Position numbers and translations under genes: made by a program. From contig DASZIL010000007.1 of NCBI GenBank assembly GCA_035949255.1, positions 1-26,535 on the forward strand: 26,535 nt of DNA, written 5' to 3'. Under the pieces are notes generated by a model, which saw only the letters and a list, made by a program, of their open reading frames with translations, was not told the origin of the DNA and did not search any database. This document shows, piece after piece, positions 7,807 to 16,248 of this stretch. This stretch comes from GAS188 sp035949255 (GTDB taxonomy: Bacteria; Pseudomonadota; Alphaproteobacteria; Rhizobiales; Beijerinckiaceae). Numbering within the stretch: the first letter of the stretch is position 1; each line of letters begins with the position of its first letter.

Positions 7807-8805
7807 TTAGACGAGCTTGACGAGCTGCTTGCCGAAATTTTCCCCCTTCAACATGCCGATCAAAGCTTTGGGCGCATTCTCGAGCCCCTGCGCGATCGAT
7901 TCGCGGTATTTGATCTTGCCGCTCGAGACCCATGAGGCGAGGTCCTTCAAGGCTTGCGGCCAGAGCTCCAATCTGTCGGAGACGATGAAGCCCTGAAGCT
8001 TGACGCGATTGGCGAGGAAGGCGTGGAGATTGCGCACGCCTTCGGGATTCACCTCATTGTATTGCGAGACAAGGCCGCAGAGCGGCATGCGCGCCAATAA
8101 ATTGAATCTGCGCGACACGGCTTCGAGGACGGCGCCGCCGACGTTCTCGAAATAGACGTCGACGCCTTTCGGCGTGGCCGCCTCGAGATCCCGGACGAAG
8201 CTCGGCGATTTGTAATCGACGCAAGCGTCGAACTTGAGCTCCTCGACCACGTAAGCGCATTTCGCGCGGCCGCCGGCGATGCCGACGGCATGTGCGCCGT
8301 TGAGCTTCGCGATCTGGCCGACGACCGAGCCGACGGCGCCAGACGCCGCCGAGACCACGACAGTCTCTCCCGGTTTCGGCTCCCCGATGGTCAAAAGGCC
8401 GATCCAGGCGGTGACGCCCGGCATGCCGATGGCGCCGAGATAGGCTTGGGCGGGCGCGGTTTTGGTGTCGATGACCCGAAAGCTCTTCGCCGGCGCCACC
8501 CCATATTGTTGCCAACCCAGCGCGCCGACGACGATATCCCCTTTCTTCAAGGAGGGATCTCGCGTTTCGAGGACTTCGCCCACGGTGCCTCCCAGCATGA
8601 CCTCCCCGATCTCGGCCTTGGCGGCATAGGACTTCGTGTCGTTCATGCGCCCGCGCATGTAGGGGTCGAGAGAAAGCCAGTGATTGCGCACCAGGACCTG
8701 GCCTTCGGACGGTTGTGGAACCGGCGCTTCGGCAAATTCGAAATCGGCCTCGCTGACCCAACCCTTCGGCCGGCTCTTGAGCAATACGCGCTTGTTCATC
8801 GTCAT
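7807..8805 (-). CDS. NADP-dependent oxidoreductase, MDR superfamily (CurA / leukotriene B4 dehydrogenase-like)
   Basis: This is a zinc-independent medium-chain reductase of 332 residues, of the group that reduces carbon-carbon double bonds next to a carbonyl with NADPH. The N-terminal domain carries NHWLSLDPYMRGRMND, and the Rossmann part has VVSAASGAVGSVVGQIAKLN followed by GIAGGRAKC, where the lysine is expected to contact the NADP phosphate. The tail DRLELWPQALKDLASWVSSG and AQGLENAPKALIGMLKGEN is typical of the family. The ATG at 8805 has AAGGA about 8 bases upstream; a second ATG follows two codons later. The frame is open to 9042 but the extension overlaps ubiG and has no homologous character. 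It follows ubiG on the same strand, with 35 bp between them. The natural substrate is unknown. Confidence 0.92.
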   Translation of the reverse strand: MTMNKRVLLKSRPKGWVSEADFEFAEAPVPQPSEGQVLVRNHWLSLDPYMRGRMNDTKSYAAKAEIGEVMLGGTVGEVLETRDPSLKKGDIVVGALGWQQYGVAPAKSFRVIDTKTAPAQAYLGAIGMPGVTAWIGLLTIGEPKPGETVVVSAASGAVGSVVGQIAKLNGAHAVGIAGGRAKCAYVVEELKFDACVDYKSPSFVRDLEAATPKGVDVYFENVGGAVLEAVSRRFNLLARMPLCGLVSQYNEVNPEGVRNLHAFLANRVKLQGFIVSDRLELWPQALKDLASWVSSGKIKYRESIAQGLENAPKALIGMLKGENFGKQLVKLV

Positions 8806-8840
8806 GATCTCTTCCTTGCCAAACGATCCTGGTGTGAAGC

Positions 8841-9614
8841 CTATGGTTCTCGGTCCGCGGCGAGGGACCCCGGCCAAGCGCCGGGCTTGCGGGCGCAGAG
8901 CACGTAATTCACCGCCGTGTCGCGCGACGATCGCCACTCCCATCGCAGGGGATCGAAGAGGAGGCCTTCGGCTTTTCGAGGCACGAGCCCGGCTCTTCGC
9001 ACTTGCCGCGCAAGCTCTTCGGGGGTGAGGAATTTCTCCCAATCATGCGTGCCGCGCGGCAGCCAGCCCAGCACATATTCGGCCCCGACGATCGCGAGCG
9101 CAAAGGAGCGCAAGGTCCTGTTCAAGGTCGACATCAGCAAAATTCCGCCGGGCTCTAGCACGCGCTCGCAGGCGGACAAGAAGGCCGGGACATCGGCCAC
9201 ATGCTCGACCACTTCCATGGCAAGCACGGTATCGAAGCTTTCGCCTTGCGCGGCGAGAGCCTCGACGGTCGCCTGTCGATAGTCGATCGCGAGCCCCGAA
9301 CGCTCGGCGTGGGCCTTGGCGACCTCGATGTTCTCGCCCGCGGGATCGATGCCCGTGACCTTCGCGCCCAAGCGCGCGAGCGGCTCGCAGAGAAGCCCTC
9401 CGCCGCAGCCGATGTCGAGCACTCCATGCCCCGCGAAGATGCGCCGCTCGCTCGGATCAAGGCCGAAATGACGCGATGCCTCACGCCGGATCCAGGCTAG
9501 GCGGGCCGGATTCATGGCGTGCAAGGCCCGCATCGGGCCTTGCTGATCCCACCATGTCGCGGCGAGGCGCTCGAAGCGCTCGACCTCGGCTTCATCTACG
9601 GAAGGGGCACGCAT
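8841..9614 (-). CDS. ubiG: 3-demethylubiquinol / polyprenyl-dihydroxybenzoate O-methyltransferase
   Basis: UbiG carries out the two O-methylations in ubiquinone synthesis using S-adenosylmethionine, in the cytoplasm close to the membrane. The 257-residue protein shows the family start VERFERLAATWWDQQGPMRA with LHAMNPARLAWI, the SAM-binding motif VLDIGCGGG at 65-73, the acidic GIDPAGENIEVAKAHA, and AMEVVEHVADVPAFL. The late motif RGTHDWEKFLTPEEL is also typical. I chose the ATG at 9614 by alignment with the usual N-terminus; the frame continues upstream through an ATG at 9680 and a TTG at 9689, and no start has a strong ribosome-binding site. The gene is divergent from lysC, an arrangement I recall in other Hyphomicrobiales. 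Confidence 0.95.
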   Translation of the reverse strand: MRAPSVDEAEVERFERLAATWWDQQGPMRALHAMNPARLAWIRREASRHFGLDPSERRIFAGHGVLDIGCGGGLLCEPLARLGAKVTGIDPAGENIEVAKAHAERSGLAIDYRQATVEALAAQGESFDTVLAMEVVEHVADVPAFLSACERVLEPGGILLMSTLNRTLRSFALAIVGAEYVLGWLPRGTHDWEKFLTPEELARQVRRAGLVPRKAEGLLFDPLRWEWRSSRDTAVNYVLCARKPGAWPGSLAADREP

Positions 9615-9745
9615 GGAAGCCTTGTAGCTTCGTCCTCGCGCTCGGCAAAGCACAAGCTTCGATTTGACATCGGCCCGCATCGCGGCCAAGGAGGCGCCCT
9701 TCGCGTCAAGCGCCCTCAGCCGATCTGTCTCGTTTTCCCGAACCC

Positions 9746-11002
9746 ATGTCCCGTCTCGTCATGAAATTCGGCGGCACCTCGGTCGCCAATCTCGAGCGCA
9801 TCCGCAATGTTGCGCGCCATGTGCGGCGTGAGATCGACGCCGGAAACGAGGTCGCCGTCGTCGTCTCGGCCATGTCCGGCAAGACGAATGAGCTCATCTC
9901 CTGGGTGAAGGAGGCGGCGCGAGGCACGCGCAACGGCCCCGTCTATGATCAGCGCGAATATGACACGGTCGTCGCTTCCGGCGAGCAGGTGACCTCGGGC
10001 CTGTTGGCGCTGGTGCTGCAGAACGAAGGGCTGCCGGCGCGCTCCTGGCAGGGATGGCAGCTCCCCCTGACCACCGATGGCGCGCATGGCGCGGCGCGCA
10101 TCGCGACGATCGATGGGAGCGCGATCATCAAGGGCTTCGAGGAGCGGCGCGAAATCGCCGTGGTTTCCGGTTTCCAGGGCGTCGAGCCGAAAACGGGGCG
10201 CATAGCGACGCTCGGCCGCGGCGGCTCGGACACAAGCGCGGTGGCCCTCGCGGCCGCCATCAAGGCCGATCGTTGCGACATCTACACCGATGTCGACGGC
10301 GTCTACACTACCGATCCGCGCGTGGTGCCGAAGGCGAAGCGGCTCGACCGCATCGCCTTCGAGGAAATGCTGGAGATGGCTTCGCTCGGCGCCAAGGTGC
10401 TGCAAGTGCGCTCGGTCGAGCTTGCCATGAACCACAAGGTCAAGACCTATGTGCGGTCGAGCTTCGATGATCCCGCGAATCCGAAGCCCGGCACGCTCAT
10501 CTGCGACGAGGAGGACATCGTGGAACAGGAGATGGTGACGGGTATCGCCTTCTCGAAGGACGAGGCGCAGATCACCTTGCGGCGCGTCGCCGACAAGCCA
10601 GGCGTCGCTGCGGCGATCTTCACCCCGCTCGCCGAGGCCAACATCAATGTCGACATGATCATTCAGGTGGTCTCCGACGATCAGCTCACGACCGACATCA
10701 CCTTCACCGTGCCGGCCGGCGAATATGAGCGCGCCATGGTAATCCTCGAAGAGGCGCGCGACGCCATCGGCTATGCCCGCATCGCGGGCGCCGACGATGT
10801 GGTGAAGGTATCGGTGGTCGGCGTCGGCATGCGCAGCCACGCGGGCGTCGCCGCCTCCGCCTTCCGGGCGCTTGCCCAGCGGGGCATCAACATTCGCGCC
10901 ATCACCACCTCGGAGATCAAGTTCTCGGTGCTTATCGACGCCGCCTATACCGAGCTTGCCGTGCGCACGCTGCACTCGCTTTACGGCCTCGACAAAGGCT
11001 GA
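9746..11002 (+). CDS. lysC: Aspartate kinase (monofunctional, two ACT domains)
   Basis: LysC phosphorylates aspartate, the first step to lysine, threonine, methionine and diaminopimelate. The protein has 418 residues, usual for the family. The kinase domain has VMKFGGTSVAN at the start, VVVSAMSGKTNELI, VVASGEQVTSGLL and the nucleotide-binding GRGGSDTSAVALAAA followed by IYTDVDGVYTTDPR. The regulatory part has two ACT modules, one from VTGIAFSKDEAQITLRRV (near 265) and one from VVKVSVVGVGMRSHAG (near 350), which normally bind lysine and/or threonine for feedback inhibition. No clear ribosome-binding site precedes the ATG. A TTGACA at 9664-9669 could be a -35 element but no good -10 follows at 16-18 bases. 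Confidence 0.97.
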   Translation: MSRLVMKFGGTSVANLERIRNVARHVRREIDAGNEVAVVVSAMSGKTNELISWVKEAARGTRNGPVYDQREYDTVVASGEQVTSGLLALVLQNEGLPARSWQGWQLPLTTDGAHGAARIATIDGSAIIKGFEERREIAVVSGFQGVEPKTGRIATLGRGGSDTSAVALAAAIKADRCDIYTDVDGVYTTDPRVVPKAKRLDRIAFEEMLEMASLGAKVLQVRSVELAMNHKVKTYVRSSFDDPANPKPGTLICDEEDIVEQEMVTGIAFSKDEAQITLRRVADKPGVAAAIFTPLAEANINVDMIIQVVSDDQLTTDITFTVPAGEYERAMVILEEARDAIGYARIAGADDVVKVSVVGVGMRSHAGVAASAFRALAQRGINIRAITTSEIKFSVLIDAAYTELAVRTLHSLYGLDKG

Positions 11003-11305
11003 TTGCGGCCCGCGGGCGGCCAAATTGCGAAGGTCGGAGCGACCGGGTCGACACGGCTTTGCATTTGCCCGTAAGCCCCGCTAAAGCGCCCTTGAGAAAT
11101 GTCCCGCGCCCGACCTCGGCCTTGTTCCGCCTCCACCACGAAGTCATCCCACTTGGCCCGGTCAGGCGCTTGGCGATAAGGACATGTTGAAATCTTGAGT
11201 TGGCGCGATTCGCCATCGGGCGGGTGATGCCGATCGATGCGACAAAGCGCCGGGCAGGTGACTGAAAGCGGCCGGCCTCGAATCGGCTCGGAAGGTAGCC
11301 AGACC
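11003..11305. other. Intergenic region lysC-ptsP, no gene seen
   Basis: About 300 bases without a credible coding region. Just after the lysC stop there is a 10-base palindrome (GCCCGCGGGC) without a following T-run, so it is not a convincing terminator. The open frame that runs from 11237 into ptsP is probably untranslated leader, because the better start is at 11306. I could not identify a regulatory RNA or a clear promoter here. Confidence 0.5.
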
Positions 11306-13579
11306 ATGCGGCCAACTCTCGGCGGACCTCGCCTGCTGCTCAGGCGGTTGCGCGAATTGATGGCCGAGCCCATCGGTGCGCAAGCTCGCCTCGACCGGAT
11401 CGTGAGCCTGATCGCGGCGAATGTCGTGGCCGAGGTCTGCTCGATCTATGTCACGCGCGATGACGGCGTGCTCGAGCTCTTCGCCTCGGAGGGCCTCGCG
11501 CCGGAAGCGGTGCACGTCACCACCATGCGTCCGGGGGAAGGCCTCGTCGGCCTCGTCGTCGAGGAGGCCAAGCCCGTCAACCTCGCCAATGCGAGGGCCC
11601 ATCCGGCCTTCTCCTACAAGCCCGAGACGGGCGAGGAGATCTATCAATCCTTTCTGGGCGTCCCGATCCTGCGCCTCGGCAATGTGCTCGGCGTGCTCGT
11701 CGTGCAAAACCGCACGAGCCGTCTCTATTCCGAGGATGAGATCGAGGCGTTGCAGACGACCGCGATGGTGCTCGCCGAGACCATCGCCTCGGCCGAGCTG
11801 CAGACGGCAGCCTCCCCCGGAACGGCAACGGCGGCGCGCCGCCCCGTCCGGCTTCAGGGCTCGCCTCTCAGTGAAGGCGTCGGGCTCGGCTACGTCGTCC
11901 TGCATGATCCCCGCGTCGTGGTGAAGAATCTCGTCGCCGATGACCCGCAATTCGAATTGACGCGGCTCCAGGATGCCGTCCTTGGCGTGCGGGCCTCGAT
12001 CGACAGCCTCATCGAGCGCGGGGACATGGCGCATCACGGCGAGCATCGCGACGTGCTCGAGGCTGTGCGGATGCTGGTCAACGACGAGGGTTGGCAAAGG
12101 CGCATTCGCGAGGCCATCACCTCGGGCCTCACGGCCGAAGCCGCTGTCGAGCGGGTGCAGTCCGACACGCGCGCCCGGATGATGCGCCAGACCGATCCTT
12201 ACCTGCGCGAGCGCCTGCATGACCTCGACGACCTTGCGAACCGCGTTCTCGCGGCGCTCGTCGAGGGTGCCTATGCGACGCGCGCTAGGGACCTGCCGGA
12301 AAACGCCATCATCGTGGCGCGCAACATGGGACCCGCAGCTCTCCTCGATTATGACCGTTCGCGCTTGCGCGGCCTCGTGCTCGAGGAGGGCGGGCCCTCG
12401 AGCCATGTGGCGATCGTGGCGCGCACGCTCGGCATCGCGGCGGTGGGCGAGGTCGAAGGCATCGTCGGGCTCGCCGACAATGGCGATGCGATCATCGTCG
12501 ACGGCTCGGGCGAAGTGCACCTGCGCCCCCAGCCCGACGTCGAGACCGCTTATCGCGAGAAGGCGCGTTTGCGCGCCAGGCGCCAGGAGCAATACCGCAA
12601 GCTGAAGGATGTCTCCTCGGTCACGCGCGACGGCGTCGAGGTCATGCTGGCGCTGAACGCGGGCCTCTCGGTCGATTTGCCCCATATCGAGGAGACCGGA
12701 GCGCAAGGCATCGGGCTCTTCCGCACCGAGCTGCAATTCATGATCGCCGAGCGCCTGCCGACCACGGCGAAGCAACGAAGGCTTTACGAGGCCGTGCTGC
12801 GCGCCGCCGGCGATCTCCCGGTGATCTTCCGTACGCTCGATATTGGCGGAGACAAGATTCTTCCCTATCAGCGGGCGGTCGAAGAGGAAAACCCGGCGCT
12901 CGGCTGGCGGGCGATCCGGATCGGGCTCGATCGCCCGGGCCTCCTGCGCTCACAGGTCCGTGCGCTTCTGCAAGCCGCGGACGGGCGCGACATCTCCATC
13001 ATGTTCCCGATGGTGGCGAGCGTCGATGAGTTCGACCGGGCGCGCGACATCGTCTTGCGCGAGCAGGAGTATCTGACGCGGCACGGGCACAAGCTGCCGC
13101 GGCTTTGCCGGCTCGGCACGATGATCGAAGCTCCCTCGCTGCTTTTCCAGCTCGATGAGCTCTTGTCGCGGGTCGATTTCATCTCCGTCGGCTCGAACGA
13201 CCTTTTGCAATTCCTCTTCGCCGCGGATCGCGACAATCCTCGCGTCTCGGATCGGTTCGATCCGCTCTCGCCGGCGGCGCTCAGGGTGCTCATGCGCATC
13301 GCCGATCGGGCGAGCGCGGCCGGTGTGTCCGCCGCGGTGTGCGGAGAAATCGCCGGGCGCCCGCTCGAGGCCATGACGCTCATCGCGCTCGGCTACCGCT
13401 CCTTGTCGATGCCGCCGGCCTCGATCGGCCCTGTGAAGGCGATGCTCTTGTCGCTCGATGCGGGTGCGCTGCGCCGCGCCCTCCTGCCTCTCGTCGAGGA
13501 ATTGGGCTGTAACCGCACGCTGCGTTCCGAGATCGCGGCGCTGGCGAGAACCCATGGCGTGACGATAGAGCCGCGGTAG
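11306..13579 (+). CDS. ptsP: Phosphoenolpyruvate-protein phosphotransferase, nitrogen PTS enzyme I (EI-Ntr)
   Basis: PtsP takes phosphate from PEP and passes it to NPr and then EIIA-Ntr, a regulatory relay for nitrogen, potassium and carbon balance in the cytoplasm. From the ATG at 11306 it has 757 residues. A GAF domain fills about residues 15-160 (VCSIYVTRDDGVLELFASEG, PILRLGNVLGVLVVQN), the feature that separates EI-Ntr from sugar EI. The phosphohistidine domain has GGPSSHVAIVAR with the active His367. The C-terminal PEP-binding barrel has GIGLFRTELQFM, DIGGDK, SVGSNDLLQF and the catalytic Cys679 in CGE. GGAAGG lies about 10 bases before the chosen ATG; the frame is open to 11237. Its partners ptsO and ptsN are not in the window. 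Confidence 0.96.
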   Translation: MRPTLGGPRLLLRRLRELMAEPIGAQARLDRIVSLIAANVVAEVCSIYVTRDDGVLELFASEGLAPEAVHVTTMRPGEGLVGLVVEEAKPVNLANARAHPAFSYKPETGEEIYQSFLGVPILRLGNVLGVLVVQNRTSRLYSEDEIEALQTTAMVLAETIASAELQTAASPGTATAARRPVRLQGSPLSEGVGLGYVVLHDPRVVVKNLVADDPQFELTRLQDAVLGVRASIDSLIERGDMAHHGEHRDVLEAVRMLVNDEGWQRRIREAITSGLTAEAAVERVQSDTRARMMRQTDPYLRERLHDLDDLANRVLAALVEGAYATRARDLPENAIIVARNMGPAALLDYDRSRLRGLVLEEGGPSSHVAIVARTLGIAAVGEVEGIVGLADNGDAIIVDGSGEVHLRPQPDVETAYREKARLRARRQEQYRKLKDVSSVTRDGVEVMLALNAGLSVDLPHIEETGAQGIGLFRTELQFMIAERLPTTAKQRRLYEAVLRAAGDLPVIFRTLDIGGDKILPYQRAVEEENPALGWRAIRIGLDRPGLLRSQVRALLQAADGRDISIMFPMVASVDEFDRARDIVLREQEYLTRHGHKLPRLCRLGTMIEAPSLLFQLDELLSRVDFISVGSNDLLQFLFAADRDNPRVSDRFDPLSPAALRVLMRIADRASAAGVSAAVCGEIAGRPLEAMTLIALGYRSLSMPPASIGPVKAMLLSLDAGALRRALLPLVEELGCNRTLRSEIAALARTHGVTIEPR

Positions 13580-13581
13580 GA

Positions 13582-13613
13582 GGCGAGTAGCGAGTGGCTA
13601 CTCGCTACTCGCC
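13582..13613. repeat. Perfect 14-bp inverted repeat with 4-base loop between ptsP and prfA
   Basis: The left arm is 13582-13595 (GGCGAGTAGCGAGT), the loop GGCT, and the right arm 13600-13613. The arms match perfectly. It begins 3 bases after the ptsP stop codon and ends 26 bases before the prfA start. No T-run follows, so it may be a Rho-independent-like stop with poor tail, a 3'-end stabiliser for ptsP mRNA, or a copy of a dispersed short repeat. The arms themselves contain the near-repeat GCGAGTAGCGAGT. Confidence 0.85.
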
Positions 13614-13639
13614 CTTCCCGCCTCTATATACGCCTCACC

Positions 13640-14725
13640 ATGAATCTTCCGGCCGCCAAGCTTGACGCCATTCTGACCCGTCACGCGGCGATCGTTTTCC
13701 GCCTCGCGGAGAACCCGCCGACCGCGGAGACGATCGAGCTTTCCCGCGAGCTGTCGCAGCTGCAACCGATCGTCGGCGCGATCGAGGAATTGCGCGCGAC
13801 CGAGGCGCAGCTCGCCGGCACCGAAGCGATGCTGGACGAGCCCGCCATCGACCCCGAGATGCGCGAGCTTGCCCTGGCGGAACGAGCAGAGCTCTCGGCG
13901 CGTCTCGACGAATCGCGGCGGAGCCTAAGGGTGATGCTGCTGCCCAAGGACGAAGCCGACGAGAAAGGCGCCATCCTCGAGGTGCGCGCCGGCACGGGCG
14001 GCGATGAGGCCGCGCTTTTCGCTGGCGATCTCTTCCGCATGTATGCGCGCTACGCGGCCTCGAAAGGTTGGAGCTTCGAGGTGCTGTCGCAAACCGAAGG
14101 CTCGGTCGGAGGGGTGAAGGAGGCGATCGCCGAAGTGCGCGGGCGCGGCGCGTATGCGCGCTTGCGCTTCGAGAGCGGCGTGCACCGGGTGCAGCGCGTG
14201 CCCGAGACAGAGGCTTCCGGTCGCATCCACACCTCGGCCGCGACCGTCGCCGTGCTGCCGGAGGCGGAGGATCTGGACATGGCGCTCGATGAGACGGAGC
14301 TGCGCATCGACACCATGCGCGCCTCCGGCGCCGGCGGCCAGCATGTCAACAAGACCGAATCCGCCATCCGCGTCACCCACGTCCCGACCGGGATCGTGGT
14401 GTTCGTCCAGGACGAACGTTCCCAGCATCGCAACCGGGCGAGGGCGCTCGCCATCCTTCGCGCACGGCTTTACGACCTCGAACGCACGCGTCGCGAGGAC
14501 GAACGCGCCGCGAGCCGGCGCAGCCAGGTCGGATCCGGCGACCGCTCGGAACGCATTCGGACCTATAATTTCCCGCAAGGGCGCGTGACCGACCACCGTA
14601 TCGGCTTGACCCTCTACAAGCTGAACGAGATGCTCGAAGGCGTCGCTCTCGACGAGCTGATCGATGCGCTCGTCACCGAGCGCCAAGCGGCGCTTCTTGC
14701 GATGGTCGAGGAGGAGGCTGCTTGA
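13640..14725 (+). CDS. prfA: Peptide chain release factor 1
   Basis: RF1 ends translation at UAA and UAG on the ribosome. The 361-residue protein has the normal length. The catalytic GGQ is at residues 232-234 within SGAGGQHVNKTESAIRVTH, and the stop-codon recognition region reads HRVQRVPETEASGRIHTS, with the P-x-T pattern of RF1. The final part (GSGDRSERIRTYNFPQGRVTDHR) is typical. The ATG has no obvious ribosome-binding site; TATATA lies 11-16 bases upstream, so a promoter with a very short leader is possible. prmC, whose product methylates the GGQ glutamine, overlaps its end by 4 bp. Confidence 0.97.
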   Translation: MNLPAAKLDAILTRHAAIVFRLAENPPTAETIELSRELSQLQPIVGAIEELRATEAQLAGTEAMLDEPAIDPEMRELALAERAELSARLDESRRSLRVMLLPKDEADEKGAILEVRAGTGGDEAALFAGDLFRMYARYAASKGWSFEVLSQTEGSVGGVKEAIAEVRGRGAYARLRFESGVHRVQRVPETEASGRIHTSAATVAVLPEAEDLDMALDETELRIDTMRASGAGGQHVNKTESAIRVTHVPTGIVVFVQDERSQHRNRARALAILRARLYDLERTRREDERAASRRSQVGSGDRSERIRTYNFPQGRVTDHRIGLTLYKLNEMLEGVALDELIDALVTERQAALLAMVEEEAA

Positions 14726-15708
14726 CCAGGAGCCCAGCGCTCGCTTTCAGCGCCGATCAGCCGGCGGCGAGCGCACTTGCAACGCTTCGCCGAGAGCTCG
14801 CCGCCAGGGGCGTCTCGGGCGCCGCGCTCGAGGCGCGCTGCCTCGTCGAAGCCGCTTGCGGTTTCGATCGCGCCAATCTCGTGGCACAAGGCCATGGGCC
14901 CCTCGGAGAGGCCGCGCCCCGCCTCGCCGCGCTCACGGCACGGCGTTTTGCCGGAGAGCCGCTCGCTCGTATTCTCGGCGCCCGCGAGTTCTGGGGTCTC
15001 GCGTTCCAGCTCTCGGTCGCGACGCTCGTGCCGCGGCCCGAGACCGAGACGCTCGTCGAGGCCGCGCTTCGCCATTGCGAGGCGACGCGCGGGCGAAACC
15101 ACCCTTGGCGCATCCTCGACCTCGGAACGGGCAGCGGCTGCATCGGCGTCTCGCTCCTGACCGAGCTGCCGCGCGCCATGCTGCTCGGCGTCGACCGCTC
15201 CGTCGACGCCCTGAAGACCGCCAAGGCCAATGCGCGCCGCCACGGCACCGCCGATCGCGCGCGCTTCATCGCAGGCGACTGGGCAAAACCTATTCGCGCC
15301 TCATTCGAAATCGTCGTCTCGAACCCACCCTATGTAGCGGCCGGCGATCTCCCAGGCCTTGCGGTCGAGGTGCGCGTTCACGATCCTCGCCTCTCGCTCG
15401 ATGGAGGCGCGGACGGGCTCGACAGCTATCGGGCGATTGGAAAAGAGCTTCCCCGCTTATTGGCAAGCGATGGGCGCGTCTTCCTCGAAATCGGCGCCGG
15501 ACAGCTTGATGACGCGCGCGCCTTGCTTCAAGCCTTTGGTTTTACGGACTTTTCTTCGCATGCGGACCTTGCCGCCATCAGTCGCGTCATCAGCGCAGGG
15601 CTGTCGCGCGCACCTGTCATGCGTGCTGGGGAAGGGCCGATGCCCGCGTCCCTTGGTTTGAAACGCGGCGCGGCGCACCCTAAATTCAAGAGGACCCTCA
15701 GGCCGTGA
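14722..15708 (+). CDS. prmC: Release factor glutamine N5-methyltransferase
   Basis: PrmC methylates the glutamine of the GGQ motif in RF1 and RF2 with S-adenosylmethionine, which speeds termination. The protein has the N-terminal helical domain, the RxxxEPLARILGAREFWGL stretch, VPRPETETLVE, the SAM site ILDLGTGSGCIGVSLL and the substrate-binding NPPY at residues 201-204. The start is a TTG (14722) whose TTGA overlaps the prfA stop, with GAGGAGG just upstream, so translation is coupled to that of its substrate. At 328 residues it is about 30-40 longer than usual: after the normal end near SRVISAGL there is a basic tail (LSRAPVMRAGEG to KFKRTLRP) that looks like read-through into formerly non-coding sequence. 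Confidence 0.95.
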   Translation: MTRSPALAFSADQPAASALATLRRELAARGVSGAALEARCLVEAACGFDRANLVAQGHGPLGEAAPRLAALTARRFAGEPLARILGAREFWGLAFQLSVATLVPRPETETLVEAALRHCEATRGRNHPWRILDLGTGSGCIGVSLLTELPRAMLLGVDRSVDALKTAKANARRHGTADRARFIAGDWAKPIRASFEIVVSNPPYVAAGDLPGLAVEVRVHDPRLSLDGGADGLDSYRAIGKELPRLLASDGRVFLEIGAGQLDDARALLQAFGFTDFSSHADLAAISRVISAGLSRAPVMRAGEGPMPASLGLKRGAAHPKFKRTLRP

Positions 15709-16248
15709 GCGACGCTGGCACGAGAGAGCCGGCTGGTTTTTAGGGGCCATTTACGAATTTCGCTTGGATTTCCGTTGCAAAACGGATAAGACACGTTCCC
15801 GAATAGATCGTCGCCGTGTTGCTGACGCGAGCCGGGCGAGGACGCGGCAAAGCGATACTGGCGGATGGGATTGCGGTTGGGCGCCACCGAATGGCGCTGT
15901 TCCATCGATGAGCTTACCGCTCCGATCGGCCAGGACATCACGAAGGCAGCTTTAGAAAGAGCTTGTTAAGAAAGAGCTTGGCGCAAGCGGGACCGGGGTT
16001 CGCTCATTTGCAGGCGCATGGAATGACCCGCCCAACGGCACGGATCACACGTATGGAATTCCTTCGCTGAGGACGGTGCGCTGCGCGCGGCGCTGCGTTG
16101 GCGAGCAGAAATTCACGGGGGCCGGATCTTTCATCGGCGCCGAATGGTGTTCTCCCGGGAACACTGCGGCGGCCTCGGATCTCGGCAAGGGCGACGAGTT
16201 TAGCCTCCCGAATCAGACAGCAGTAACGGACAACTGGAGACAGGCTGG
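15709..16248. other. Intergenic region prmC-DUF4167 gene, no gene seen
   Basis: 540 bases with only short, unconvincing frames. A 12-base direct repeat (AGAAAGAGCTTG) lies at 15954-15965 and 15969-15980. The region presumably holds the promoter and leader of the DUF4167 gene, which is preceded by GGAGAC about 8 bases before its ATG, but I cannot point to a clear -35/-10 pair. I searched for tRNA-like and terminator-like structures and saw none that convince. Confidence 0.5.

Noticed and set aside
9716..11023. Minus-strand open frame of 435 residues
   Set aside because: It is antisense to lysC, which is an unmistakable aspartate kinase.
11162..12775. Minus-strand open frame of 537 residues
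   Set aside because: It is antisense to ptsP, is His/Arg/Asp-rich with no known domain, and mirrors the codon bias of the true gene.
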